Of a stretch of 64,000 nucleotides of DNA, positions 1 through 8,016 are shown one piece after another. Every line of letters begins with the position of its first letter. Position 1 is the stretch's first letter. The position numbers and the translations under genes were made by a program. Under the pieces are notes generated by a model that did no database searches, was not told the DNA's origin, and saw only the letters and a program-made list of their open reading frames with translations. This DNA comes from Methylophaga sp. OBS4 (GTDB lineage Bacteria; Pseudomonadota; Gammaproteobacteria; Nitrosococcales; Methylophagaceae): NCBI RefSeq assembly GCF_026319305.1, contig NZ_JAPDMV010000016.1, positions 1 to 64,000 of the forward strand. Direction: 5' to 3'.

Positions 1-740
1 CTGCAAGCCTGTATGAACCCCTGCGTAAATGGACCCGTGGCCATCACGCAGCCACACTGGCTGCGGATCGAAAAGCTTTGGGTGAACTCGCATCACGCTT
101 TGATACGTTGGTTAGTAATTTGTTGGCGGAACGCCGTGCGGCCGGTACCAAGAGAGTGGAAGATGTAACCTCACGATTAATGGCCGAAACAGTTGAGGGC
201 AGAAATTTAACGGATGAAGAAATTACCAGCATATTGCGTAATTGGACCGTGGGCGAATTAGGAACGATCTCCGCCTGTGTGGGTATTTTGCTGCATTATC
301 TGGCGGAACATACAGCACTCCAGCAACGCTTACGGGCTGAACCCGAACTGTTGCCTGCGGCAATTGATGAAATACTTCGCATGGACGCACCGTTGTTGGC
401 GAATCGCCGGGTAACGACGTGCCCCACTAAAATAGGCGATCGAGAATTGGATGCCGGTGAACGTCTGACGATTATGTGGGGGTCCGCTAATAGAGATGAG
501 AAGGTTTTTGGTGATCCGGACGAATTCCGGCTGGATCGGAATCCTCAGGACAATCTGCTTTATGGTGCTGGTATACATGTTTGCCCCGGTGCCCCATTGG
601 CAAGAATGGAGCTTCTCTTTTTCGTGGAAGCGTTGCTATCGCAGACGACAGATTTTCAGGCAGTCGCTGATAAACCGGCTGTCCGGGCACACTACCCGAC
701 GGGTGGATATTCTACTGTTCCTTTATATGTCAAATGTTAA
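1..740 (+). CDS. Cytochrome P450, C-terminal part (5' end outside window)
   Basis: The reading frame is open from the left edge and ends at TAA 738-740, so the start lies outside the window. It carries a P450 heme-binding loop, LLYGAGIHVCPG followed by APLARME, with the Cys as axial heme thiolate ligand. The usual first Phe of the FxxGxxxC motif is Leu. An upstream DEILRMD stretch fits the helix K ExxR motif. The I-helix reads VGELGTISA: the oxygen-activating Thr is kept, but the residue before it, normally Asp or Glu, aligns as Gly. The fold predicts a soluble heme monooxygenase; the substrate cannot be told. No redox partner gene follows. Confidence 0.9.
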   Translation, partial: ASLYEPLRKWTRGHHAATLAADRKALGELASRFDTLVSNLLAERRAAGTKRVEDVTSRLMAETVEGRNLTDEEITSILRNWTVGELGTISACVGILLHYLAEHTALQQRLRAEPELLPAAIDEILRMDAPLLANRRVTTCPTKIGDRELDAGERLTIMWGSANRDEKVFGDPDEFRLDRNPQDNLLYGAGIHVCPGAPLARMELLFFVEALLSQTTDFQAVADKPAVRAHYPTGGYSTVPLYVKC

Positions 741-1108
741 AGATGTAGAAAGAAATGGACCTTTTCTCAGATGAATACCTGTCCCTCAATGAGAAAATCC
801 TTTCATGCCACCAGTTTTGCAAAAGCAAAAGGCGGCAGATAATTGAACGATCTGTGTGGCCGCTCATGGTTTGATAATGCGGTAATTTCCCCCTTTTTAA
901 CTGGAGCTAAAAGTAGCGTGAGCCGCGATTCTCGGCTTTATCTCTGTCATAGCGGCTTATAGGAGGGTGCGAAGTTACAGGACTTCGGTTGATTTGACGC
1001 AAGAGTGAGTGCGGATTTGCAGGTTTTATTGTTTTCTATCTTATCAGTATTGCCATTACCTGGTTATCGTATGCAGGACGACACTCACAAGGGTTAAGTA
1101 CGGATGCT
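741..1108. other. Intergenic gap with no supported gene
   Basis: About 370 bases separate the P450 from the convergent membrane-protein gene. No open frame with a ribosome binding site is present. A short translated stretch around 870-890 contains FDNAV, reminiscent of IS3-type integrases, but it cannot be extended and is not called. Confidence 0.5.
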
Positions 1109-1846
1109 TTATTTAACAGAATCCGGGGAGGAATGCGTCAGCAGTTCCAGCTGGGGAATTAGTTCACATTTATTTAATACGTGAAAGATGTAACGTGGTG
1201 AGTCTTGATGAGTGTTGTAACTCATAAAGGGGTCACCCCAAAAGCTCAGCAGTGCTTCGCAGTTGGCCGAGGTCATATTCTCTGCCATGATAAATGAGAT
1301 CGTGAGGGGCAATGACCGCCATTTTGGCTCGCGCACAATCAGACGTTTATCGACGTTTTTAATTCGCTGGGCGAGATCTTCAGTCCACAGTGATTTTTGC
1401 CCCACATCCAGAATGAATTGAATCGAGCTGACATGCCCATTATTGATCGCCGGTAATAACAAGGCATCAAACATCGCCTCTGACTGATACATTCTAAGGC
1501 AGATGTTGTAAAAAACGACATCACCACTCATGTTCTTGAGAAACTGCTCATTCACCGAGCGCAGCCGTCGTGGCCCTATGAGAATAATGTCGGGACTATG
1601 CAGTGTCGATTGTATTTGTTCGACCTTGCCTCGAATTTCATTGACTACCTCAGCACTGGTTTCATTATTTTTACTGTGTCTGAGAAAGTTGATAAACAGT
1701 AGCCCCATTAAAGCCAATATTATCGGTAGTAACACATCGGCATTGGCAATATGCAAAAAATGCAAAATGATCGCAATGATTGCAGCAATGATACCTGCGA
1801 TTGCATCCCACTCATATTTGAGAAAAAGTTTAGGTCTGACTGACAT
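1109..1846 (-). CDS. Unknown inner-membrane protein with soluble C-terminal domain
   Basis: A 245-residue protein. Residues about 12-58 form two hydrophobic segments separated by a short loop. A charged stretch (about 58-85) that could be coiled follows, then a soluble alpha/beta domain beginning DIILIGPRRLRS. I do not recognise the family. The arrangement, a membrane hairpin anchoring a cytoplasmic domain, is seen in small sensors and in stand-alone effectors. No obvious Shine-Dalgarno sequence precedes the ATG. It ends against the P450 gap and lies about 27 bp downstream of nnrS on the same strand, so co-transcription with nnrS is possible. Confidence 0.75.
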   Translation of the reverse strand: MSVRPKLFLKYEWDAIAGIIAAIIAIILHFLHIANADVLLPIILALMGLLFINFLRHSKNNETSAEVVNEIRGKVEQIQSTLHSPDIILIGPRRLRSVNEQFLKNMSGDVVFYNICLRMYQSEAMFDALLLPAINNGHVSSIQFILDVGQKSLWTEDLAQRIKNVDKRLIVREPKWRSLPLTISFIMAENMTSANCEALLSFWGDPFMSYNTHQDSPRYIFHVLNKCELIPQLELLTHSSPDSVK

Positions 1847-1873
1847 AGATGAGACTCATGTGTCGAAATTCTC

Positions 1874-3073
1874 TCAACCCGGCTTCCCGTCAGGCCTTGG
1901 CTTGATAAGGATAGGGGAAAACGAGACAAGAAATAGCCCATAGGCGAGAACCCACAGCACAATACTGATCCACAATAGCAGTTGCGTGTCTTCTGGCCAG
2001 ATGAGTGCGAACAAGACACGGGTGATCGCCGCGGCTAAAATCAAAACAAAACTAACAGTCATGAGAGGCTTGGCAACAATGGGTCTGCCGGTGTGACCCA
2101 GCGAAACACGTGTCATCATACTAAGTATCATTCCAGCCATTGCCCCGACGGTTAAGGCGTGAATAGCCGTGGTGATATTGAGGTTGCTCCCGGCATGATG
2201 CGCCGCAATAAGGGCCAGACCGACAGGGATGAACCAGTACGCGATATGTAATGACCATAACAGCGGATGCCGAAATGTCAGCCATATCTTCCATTGCAGG
2301 GCTCTTGCCAGTAACAGGAGTGCGGCCAGCGCATATAAGCTTGCCAGAAGTGCTTGCGGAATAAGGTTGTTGATGAAAAACAGCTGAAAAATAAAGACCA
2401 GCCACAATGTTCCCAAGGCTGTTCTATCTAACCAGCGTATTCGCGGCGCAGCTTTAGATTGGGTCGCATTGGCGGTAAACATTGGTATTACACGACCGCC
2501 AATTATCGTCATCATCAACGTGATCAGAAGAACAGCACTATGGAAAGCGTTGGTCTGCAATGCAGGGTTTTCTGTCATAACGCCCGCGTAACTCATAAGG
2601 TTACAGATACTGAGAAGTATCAGGACAGCTATCGTGAACAGGTTTCTATATTGCCTTTTCTCAAGCAGTGGCCGGGACAGCAGCCATGCGCTGATGAGCA
2701 AAAAACTTAGATCGATCAGGGCCACCAGCCATATGGGCAACGGTGAGCCAAAGAAAACGGCGATCCGCCCAAGCAGCCACAGTGCGACCAAAAAAACCAG
2801 TTGCACGCCATGCGGTGCCCTAATCCCTGTCCAGTTTTGCACCGCTGTCAGTAAAAAGCCGACAAGTACAGCGCCCACAAAGCCAAAAATCATCTCATGG
2901 CTATGCCAGAAAAGGGTATCGCCAAATGGGGCGAAGCTGAGCAATCCACCAAGGAACAGGCCCCAGATAAGCAAGACAACGATGCTGGTGGCGGCGGCAA
3001 TCAGAAACAGAGGCCTGAAAGCCAATCCGAATAACGCAAAAGATGGAATCTGTTCTCTCGCCTTCTCTGTCAT
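1874..3073 (-). CDS. nnrS: NnrS family heme-copper membrane protein
   Basis: About 400 residues, almost wholly hydrophobic with roughly 12 membrane spans. It matches NnrS proteins: an N-terminal ALFGLAFRPLFL segment, FWHSHEMIFGF with paired His, and further His in later helices (HALTVGAMAGM, SLGHTGRP) that could bind heme or copper. NnrS is known to lessen nitrosative stress from nitric oxide in denitrifiers. Two ATGs are possible, at 3082 and 3073. The Shine-Dalgarno AAGGA lies 1 nt before the first but 10 nt before the second, so 3073 is chosen. An FNR-like half site lies near 3157-3170. The role fits the nitrate reductase genes at the other end of the window. Confidence 0.9.
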   Translation of the reverse strand: MTEKAREQIPSFALFGLAFRPLFLIAAATSIVVLLIWGLFLGGLLSFAPFGDTLFWHSHEMIFGFVGAVLVGFLLTAVQNWTGIRAPHGVQLVFLVALWLLGRIAVFFGSPLPIWLVALIDLSFLLISAWLLSRPLLEKRQYRNLFTIAVLILLSICNLMSYAGVMTENPALQTNAFHSAVLLITLMMTIIGGRVIPMFTANATQSKAAPRIRWLDRTALGTLWLVFIFQLFFINNLIPQALLASLYALAALLLLARALQWKIWLTFRHPLLWSLHIAYWFIPVGLALIAAHHAGSNLNITTAIHALTVGAMAGMILSMMTRVSLGHTGRPIVAKPLMTVSFVLILAAAITRVLFALIWPEDTQLLLWISIVLWVLAYGLFLVSFSPILIKPRPDGKPG

Positions 3074-3156
3074 GAATGCCATGTCCTTACAGCCAGCCTG
3101 AGTCTGTCAAGAGATCACCATAATTAAGACTCTAAAACATCCGTTTACACTGGCTG

Positions 3157-3170
3157 TTTAATTCGATCAA
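3157..3170 (-). promoter_or_regulatory. Possible FNR/Dnr-like site upstream of nnrS
   Basis: The sequence TTTAATTCGATCAA has one perfect FNR half (ATCAA) and one degenerate half, about 90 bp before the nnrS start. FNR or Dnr control of nnrS is known in related bacteria. The match is weak and could be chance. Confidence 0.25.
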
Positions 3171-3248
3171 ATCAGCTTTCTGGTCACAATAAGCTATAGT
3201 TATGAATATGGCAAAGTCAACCGGTGGCGTTGAGTGCAAGGCGGAGCC

Positions 3249-3281
3249 GTCTGGCCATCATCTCCGTACCGATGGCCAGAC
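3249..3281 (-). terminator. Perfect 11-bp hairpin downstream of the small secreted-protein gene
   Basis: GTCTGGCCATC at 3249-3259 pairs exactly with GATGGCCAGAC at 3271-3281 across an 11-nt loop. It lies about 25 bp after the stop of the minus-strand gene 3306-3614. There is no T-run on either side, so it may be a transcript-stabilising hairpin or repeat unit rather than an intrinsic terminator. Confidence 0.5.
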
Positions 3282-3305
3282 AACACCAAAAGCAAAATGC
3301 CGGAC

Positions 3306-3614
3306 TTATTTGTCCCGCCAGTAATCATTGGCAATAGCAATAGTTTTGAATTCAATGGCAACCAATTCGGCCGCGTTCATCAGTAGTAAGGGCTCTTCTG
3401 CATATTTAGCACGAACACGATGCTTGGCAGCACTGTCAGTTTGAATCGAGCCAATGGTTTTTCGAACAATTTTGATAGCCAGTTGCCGGCCTTCATAAGG
3501 TGTTTCTGTGATGAGGCTGGGCATGTAATCCTCGGATGCTTGCATTTCACCGGCTGGCAGGCTGATTGGAGTGAGAAAGAGCGTCATTACAATGCTGGGC
3601 AGGATTTTTTTCAT
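3306..3614 (-). CDS. Small secreted protein of unknown function
   Basis: A 102-residue protein when started at the ATG at 3614, which has GGAG 8 nt upstream. The longer frame to 3674 would run through the operator region and is rejected. Residues 1-24 form a signal peptide (MKK, then a hydrophobic core, ending near the Ala-Gly after SLP). The mature part is about 80 residues, polar, without Cys, and carries no recognised motif. It is divergently paired with an OhrR/MarR-type regulator, and two palindromes lie in its promoter region, so peroxide- or antimicrobial-responsive control is likely. Its job is unknown. Confidence 0.7.
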   Translation of the reverse strand: MKKILPSIVMTLFLTPISLPAGEMQASEDYMPSLITETPYEGRQLAIKIVRKTIGSIQTDSAAKHRVRAKYAEEPLLLMNAAELVAIEFKTIAIANDYWRDK

Positions 3615-3633
3615 GACATGTCTCCGTATTATG

Positions 3634-3660
3634 TTTGTGTACAAAATGTTCGTATACAAA
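3634..3660. promoter_or_regulatory. Paired MarR/OhrR-type operator palindromes
   Basis: TTTGTGTACAAA (3634-3645) and TTCGTATACAAA (3649-3660) are two near-perfect 12-bp palindromes with centres 15 bp apart. They lie between the divergent start codons of the secreted-protein gene and the MarR/OhrR gene. Such AT-rich palindromes with a GTAC/GTATAC core suit dimeric winged-helix regulators. Autoregulation of both genes is inferred. Confidence 0.65.
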
Positions 3661-3713
3661 TATAATGTCTGCAAATCAGGTATGTCAAGTGTTATCGGAG
3701 TGCGATTATTCTA

Positions 3714-4133
3714 ATGGGGCCAATACTTAAAGATCAGGTGTGTTATGCGTTGTATTCAACGAGTGGTATTGTCACGCAGGCGTACAGTAGCTTATTGAAA
3801 CGTTTGAAGCTGACCTATCCTCAATTTGTGGTCATGATGGCGCTGTGGCAAAAGGATGGTGTTTCAGTTACCACACTGGCTCACCAGGTGGGAATCAGTA
3901 AAGCAACATTGAGCCCTATGCTCAAAAACCTTGAAGCAAGTGGCTTCCTTTACCGAAATACTGTTCCCGGCAATGACAGAGTGAAATCGATAGTTTTGAC
4001 TGAGTTAGGGACAAAGTCCGTTACAGAGGGGGAAACAATCGCTAAAGCTGCTTTGTGCGCGACAGGGCTGAGTGATGAAGAAGCCGCTACCTTGATTGGA
4101 TTGTGTAACAAGATAAAAAATAACCTCAGATAA
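3714..4133 (+). CDS. OhrR/MarR-family redox-type transcription regulator
   Basis: A 139-residue winged-helix protein. The N-terminus LKDQVCYALYS followed by LTYPQFVVMMALW matches OhrR proteins, whose equivalent Cys (here C10) is oxidised by organic peroxides to release DNA. The recognition helix region VTTLAHQVGISKATLSPMLK and the wing follow at about 52-90. Length is normal for the family. No ohr peroxiredoxin gene is adjacent; the only divergent partner is the small secreted protein at 3306-3614. Whether C10 senses peroxide, hypochlorite or another oxidant cannot be read from sequence. Confidence 0.85.
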   Translation: MGPILKDQVCYALYSTSGIVTQAYSSLLKRLKLTYPQFVVMMALWQKDGVSVTTLAHQVGISKATLSPMLKNLEASGFLYRNTVPGNDRVKSIVLTELGTKSVTEGETIAKAALCATGLSDEEAATLIGLCNKIKNNLR

Positions 4134-4403
4134 CGGTTTTCCCGAAGCAATGTATCTGATTTTTTATACTGTTTCAGACGATCAGACAGGCTTCATTGGC
4201 ATAGTTCATCAGAGTAGGGCTGTTATCAGCCAATTGGATTAGTACCATTGAAGCATGGCCAAAAAGTTAAAAAGCCTTGGGGTTTATGCCGGGTTGAATG
4301 GTGAAAAGTGGCGCACAGTGAGGCAAGACTGTAATGGAGGTTACGATAAATATATAATAAAAACAATAAGATAAACCCAGGCTTCAAGTGCAAAACCCCT
4401 TGG

Positions 4404-4433
4404 CCCCTGGTTCGGTTCCTGCTGGACCCACCA
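4404..4433 (+). other. tRNA 3'-end-like fragment (T-loop plus CCA)
   Basis: The stretch contains GGTTCGGTTCC, like a T-arm, then TGGACCC-A-CCA, like an acceptor 3' strand with discriminator and encoded CCA. No matching 5' half (GGGTCCA with D- and anticodon arms) lies upstream, and the T-stem pairs poorly, so this is not an intact tRNA. Duplicated tRNA 3' ends are commonly left by tyrosine-recombinase islands. It is directly followed by a strong terminator. Confidence 0.45.
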
Positions 4434-4441
4434 ATAAAATC

Positions 4442-4477
4442 AAAGCCTTAGCATCCAAAAAGATACTAAGGCTTTTT
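4442..4477 (+). terminator. Rho-independent terminator
   Basis: AAAGCCTTAG (4442-4451) pairs perfectly with CTAAGGCTTT (4466-4475). ATC/GAT inside the loop can extend the stem, and a T-run continues to 4477. It sits just after the tRNA-like fragment and about 190 bp before the Amt-family gene. The rest of 4134-4669 holds no gene I can support. Confidence 0.75.
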
Positions 4478-4669
4478 GCTTTTATGGCATGCCAATTCAA
4501 ATTCATCAGCACAATAATAAGCTACACCTTGCTAGACGCACATATTTTTCAGGATACCGTTACTCCTTAAGTGGTAATTACTAGGAGTAATAGACACCCC
4601 TGTTCGTCAGTACTAGAGTCGTTCTTGCCCGGTTGAATTTCACATTCACAATAAATTAAGGAACTTTCC

Positions 4670-6106
4670 ATGGCATTAGATCTCGCAACTCAATTTGCTG
4701 AGCAGGTCACACTGAACCAGCTCGTACAAAACCTTACCTATGCTCACGGCACCGTCGGGGCAATATTCGTCGTTATCGGCTTGCTTTTGATTGACGTTGG
4801 CGGCGTCCGACGACGAAACGCATTCAACGCAACAGTAGAAAAAATGATCGGCTTCTTTATAGGCTTTGCAGCCTATTTCTTAATCGGGTTCGCATTCTGG
4901 GCCTCGCAATATTATATCATGGAAGGTTACACTCTGACCGATACTATCAAGGACTGGTGGGCTGGCGGTGCACTGTCCAACTCGCTTGCCCAAAATGTAG
5001 ATCCGGCAGTGTTTCCGGGCCTGAATAACTTCCAGATCTTCATTTTCTTCCTGGCCTGCTTCGCCGGTATCATCAACGTGCTGCTGCACTTTGCGGTGTC
5101 GGAGCGCATGAAGGCGTCCGCCTATTACATCACGGCGTTCGTTGCTACCATCGTCTCTTCAGTACTCAGCTGGTGGACCTGGGGTTCTGTCGGCCCGCTC
5201 ACCAATTTGGGCTTTCACGACTTCTTCGGCGCTGGCTTTGTGTATCTGTTCCCGGCTGGTATGGCAATGGTCTTTGCCCGCACGCTTTCCCCTCGCCCCG
5301 GCATGTTCTCGGCGCACCCCAAGGTGTCTGAATATCGTGTTCCCAGCCTCGGTCTTGTTACCACCGGCGTCATGATGATCTTTGCCGCGCTGCCGATGGT
5401 GATCCTGTCCTGCCTGTTCTTCTTTGATCCTGAAGCACTGGCGGTGAGTGTGACTATGGCTGATACCAGCGTCGGCATCGCCTTCAACAACTACGGTGCA
5501 GCCTGGGCTGGCGGCGCGATAATGGGTGCTATCCTCGCTTATTCAACCCGCAAGTTCAGCTATCTGCTGCTCGGCCCGCTGGCCGGTTATGTCTCAGGTG
5601 CTTCCGGTTTCGACGTCTATGTGCCTTGGCAGATGTTCCTCGTCGCGCTTGGTTCACCAATCGTAGCTTATGTCATCTATGAGTTCATGCAGAAACGCAA
5701 TATTGATGAACACAAGCTGCTGCCGCTGTTTGCCGGGGTCGGTTCTTATGGCCTTATCATGGTTGGCCTGCTGCATGCCGGTACACCACGCGGTGGCTAT
5801 CTGGGCATCGAGGAAGGCGCGTATGCATTCCAGCATGGTGAGATCGGCATAGTGATGCAGCTGGTCGGCATCGTGGTGTGTCTTGGTTTAGGTATTATCA
5901 CGGCTATGGTGTTGTCTTTCATTCTCAAACACACAATCGGACTGAGCGTGTCGGATGAAGATCAAGCCGAAGGCCTTGATAAAGTCATCTGGGGAATTGA
6001 ACCGGATGTTGATCTGAATTCTGAAAGCAATGCGCCTTCAGTATCGTCAGCCGCAGCATCGGCCACAACCGCTGCATCATCAGCATCTACCTCAACTTCG
6101 TCCTAG
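4670..6106 (+). CDS. Amt-family (ammonium transporter-like) membrane protein lacking twin histidines
   Basis: A 478-residue protein with about 11 membrane spans and a Ser/Ala/Thr-rich tail (about 450-478). Family marks are an N-terminal GGVRRRNAFN segment, VSERMKASAY near 143-152, and a DFFGAGFVY segment with the conserved Asp (D184). In AmtB the last of these segments reads DFAGGxVVH, where His is the first pore histidine; here it is Tyr192. The second pore His region, around 355-365 (AGVGSYGLIMVG), also has no His. Ammonium conduction by the standard twin-His path is therefore doubtful. AAGGA lies 7 nt before the ATG. No glnK gene is adjacent, unusual for amt. Confidence 0.8.
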   Translation: MALDLATQFAEQVTLNQLVQNLTYAHGTVGAIFVVIGLLLIDVGGVRRRNAFNATVEKMIGFFIGFAAYFLIGFAFWASQYYIMEGYTLTDTIKDWWAGGALSNSLAQNVDPAVFPGLNNFQIFIFFLACFAGIINVLLHFAVSERMKASAYYITAFVATIVSSVLSWWTWGSVGPLTNLGFHDFFGAGFVYLFPAGMAMVFARTLSPRPGMFSAHPKVSEYRVPSLGLVTTGVMMIFAALPMVILSCLFFFDPEALAVSVTMADTSVGIAFNNYGAAWAGGAIMGAILAYSTRKFSYLLLGPLAGYVSGASGFDVYVPWQMFLVALGSPIVAYVIYEFMQKRNIDEHKLLPLFAGVGSYGLIMVGLLHAGTPRGGYLGIEEGAYAFQHGEIGIVMQLVGIVVCLGLGIITAMVLSFILKHTIGLSVSDEDQAEGLDKVIWGIEPDVDLNSESNAPSVSSAAASATTAASSASTSTSS

Positions 6107-6468
6107 TCTAACTAGAACGGCCTCCTTCCAAGGCCTTGGCACAGGGTAAGGTTAACTACCCTGATGCCGGGGCCGCGGACGCGGGTCGACATCATGATAC
6201 GCTTTCACCGAGTACACCCACCAATAACGTTAAGATCACAGCTTATGGCTGCAATCGTTGACATCAAGCCTGCAGCTTAGGCTCTCCTCTTCAACCTGTT
6301 ATCCCTTGGCAATCCTGAATCGCCACTTTTTCTCCAGACACTTACCTACCATTCTAACTGCCTTGTATAGCAACCATTAGCTGCTAAAAGATGTGGCAGT
6401 ATTAAAACCGGATTACCCTTGTTTCCCTGAGGGACTGGCACTTGGTTTTCCCGTTGCCGGCATCGCAT
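6107..6468. other. Intergenic gap; weak hairpin only
   Basis: About 360 bases lie between two convergent genes. CAGGGTA (6142-6148) and TACCCTG (6157-6163) form a 7-bp hairpin without a T-run. Nothing else is supported. Confidence 0.4.
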
Positions 6469-8016
6469 TCAACGACAAGTATCAAGTTGCAGCTTTGGTA
6501 AGCCCCAGCCAAAAACCGGATCACGGCCCGTCGCACCCAGATCATCACTTATCTGCCGTAACGTCGCGTAGAGCAACGGGCGGGCTATTGACGGGTTGCG
6601 GTTTACATAAAATGCCGCTACAGCCAGCGCATAAGGTGCAGCATAGGACGTGCCTGAGTGGTACTGACCCGAGGTTTCCAGATCGGCGGTCCAGACATCT
6701 ACGCCAGGCGCTGAAAAGTCGACATAATCACCTTGGTTAGCTGCATCATAGACTTTACCCGCGGCATCAATAGCGGTGATGGCAAACACGCCATTTATGG
6801 CGGCGGGGTAGGCGGGTTTATTGGTTAAATATTCATTACCGGTCGCGGCAAAAAGCAGCATGCCTTGCTGCAAGCTCAGTCGAACAGTGTGTTCCAGCAC
6901 GCGGTTAGCTCTGCTGCCTGAGAGTGAGATATTGACCAGCCGGACCTGCTGGCTGATCAGCCAGTCCAGCGCCTGAACGATGGCGGCTGTGGTGGCGACA
7001 GGGCCGTATTCTGATTGTTCGATAACTCCTGCAGCGTAAATCGAGGCGCCGCGTATAAGTCCCTCAAGAGCGGGATGATTATTATTGCCAAGCAGGATTA
7101 CAGCCAGCGCGCTTGCATGGCTGGCGTCTGTGGCCGGCAGCTGACTGACAAAGGACTGCCTTTGGATGTTTGTATCAACAAGGCTGGGGTGTTCTGCTGC
7201 CACCGGACCATCAATCAGACCGACTTTGAGCTTATCGAAAAAATGAGCCGGGCACTTGTTTAGATGTGGCCAGTTCATCTGCTTTTTAGCATAGAGTCTG
7301 GCGCCTCCCGCCCGGTGGTAATAGTCATTGCGGTCAATGGCAGCATCCGGGAATTGTTGCCGTAAAGTTTCGATAATGCGCTCAAGTGCTTGTTCCGGCC
7401 CTTGTGAAGTAATCAAGCTCAGGGAGAGGCTGGCAAGCCGCTGCTGACTGATGATCTGAAGACCCAGCTGGTTTAATGCGCTGATAACCGCATCGCTGTT
7501 TGTTTCGTCAACCAGAATGAGGACTTCGCCTGCCCGATAAGGTGTTTGAGAGTTAGCTTGTTCGATAGTTGAGCAGCTGTGGATTTGCAGCCCGGTTTTG
7601 GTTAATGGCGAGCTGGGCGTGGCCCTGAAAAACAGCGGGTAGGCCTGAAGTTGATGGAGATAGCGTTTATCCGGCATCGTTAACATGACTTTGTCCGGCA
7701 CCGGCGTGTGTTGTTGCAGCGGAATAAACGTAGCCTCGCTTTGCAAATACCACTGCGAGTTGAAGAGCAAGGTTTTTTGTCTGCTCTTCACCGTGAATGT
7801 TTGTCCGGCAAACAGGCAGCCATTATCAACAAGCGTGAAAAATTGTTGTTGTTCGAGCTGTGTCGGGGCCGGTTGCACGCCAGGGGCAGTCCGTGGCGGC
7901 GTTGTTTGCCGGAAAGTCGGTTCACGGGCTTCGGATGCGCCGGTATTCTGCTCGCGGGTCTCCGCCTGTCCCAGGGACAGGATAAACAGGCCAATCAGCG
8001 CTGCTGACCGTATCAT
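6469..8016 (-). CDS. S8 (subtilisin-like) serine protease, exported
   Basis: 515 residues. A signal peptide (about 1-18) is followed by a linker, a beta-rich region with Cys67 and Cys148, and an N-terminal propeptide-like fold (about 162-232). The subtilase domain runs from about 262. The catalytic triad is visible: Asp269 in GLIDGP, His300 in DASHASALA, Ser457 in SGTSYAAP, with oxyanion Asn394 in ATGNE. The start codon overlaps the anti-sigma stop (ATGA), so the two are translationally coupled. It ends the operon 10407-6469. The target is unknown; context suggests a role in the sigma/anti-sigma circuit or processing of the co-encoded surface proteins. A paralog lies at 19067-20629. Confidence 0.93.
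   Translation of the reverse strand: MIRSAALIGLFILSLGQAETREQNTGASEAREPTFRQTTPPRTAPGVQPAPTQLEQQQFFTLVDNGCLFAGQTFTVKSRQKTLLFNSQWYLQSEATFIPLQQHTPVPDKVMLTMPDKRYLHQLQAYPLFFRATPSSPLTKTGLQIHSCSTIEQANSQTPYRAGEVLILVDETNSDAVISALNQLGLQIISQQRLASLSLSLITSQGPEQALERIIETLRQQFPDAAIDRNDYYHRAGGARLYAKKQMNWPHLNKCPAHFFDKLKVGLIDGPVAAEHPSLVDTNIQRQSFVSQLPATDASHASALAVILLGNNNHPALEGLIRGASIYAAGVIEQSEYGPVATTAAIVQALDWLISQQVRLVNISLSGSRANRVLEHTVRLSLQQGMLLFAATGNEYLTNKPAYPAAINGVFAITAIDAAGKVYDAANQGDYVDFSAPGVDVWTADLETSGQYHSGTSYAAPYALAVAAFYVNRNPSIARPLLYATLRQISDDLGATGRDPVFGWGLPKLQLDTCR

Noticed and set aside
870-900. FDNAV stretch like an IS3 integrase remnant
   Set aside because: Only about five residues match and the frame breaks on both sides.
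4255-4374. 39-codon frame starting MAKKLKSLGVYAG
   Set aside because: No ribosome site and no recognisable family; likely chance in an AT-rich gap.
6393-6740. 115-codon plus-strand frame
   Set aside because: Mostly antisense to the 3' end of the subtilase gene, with no ribosome site.
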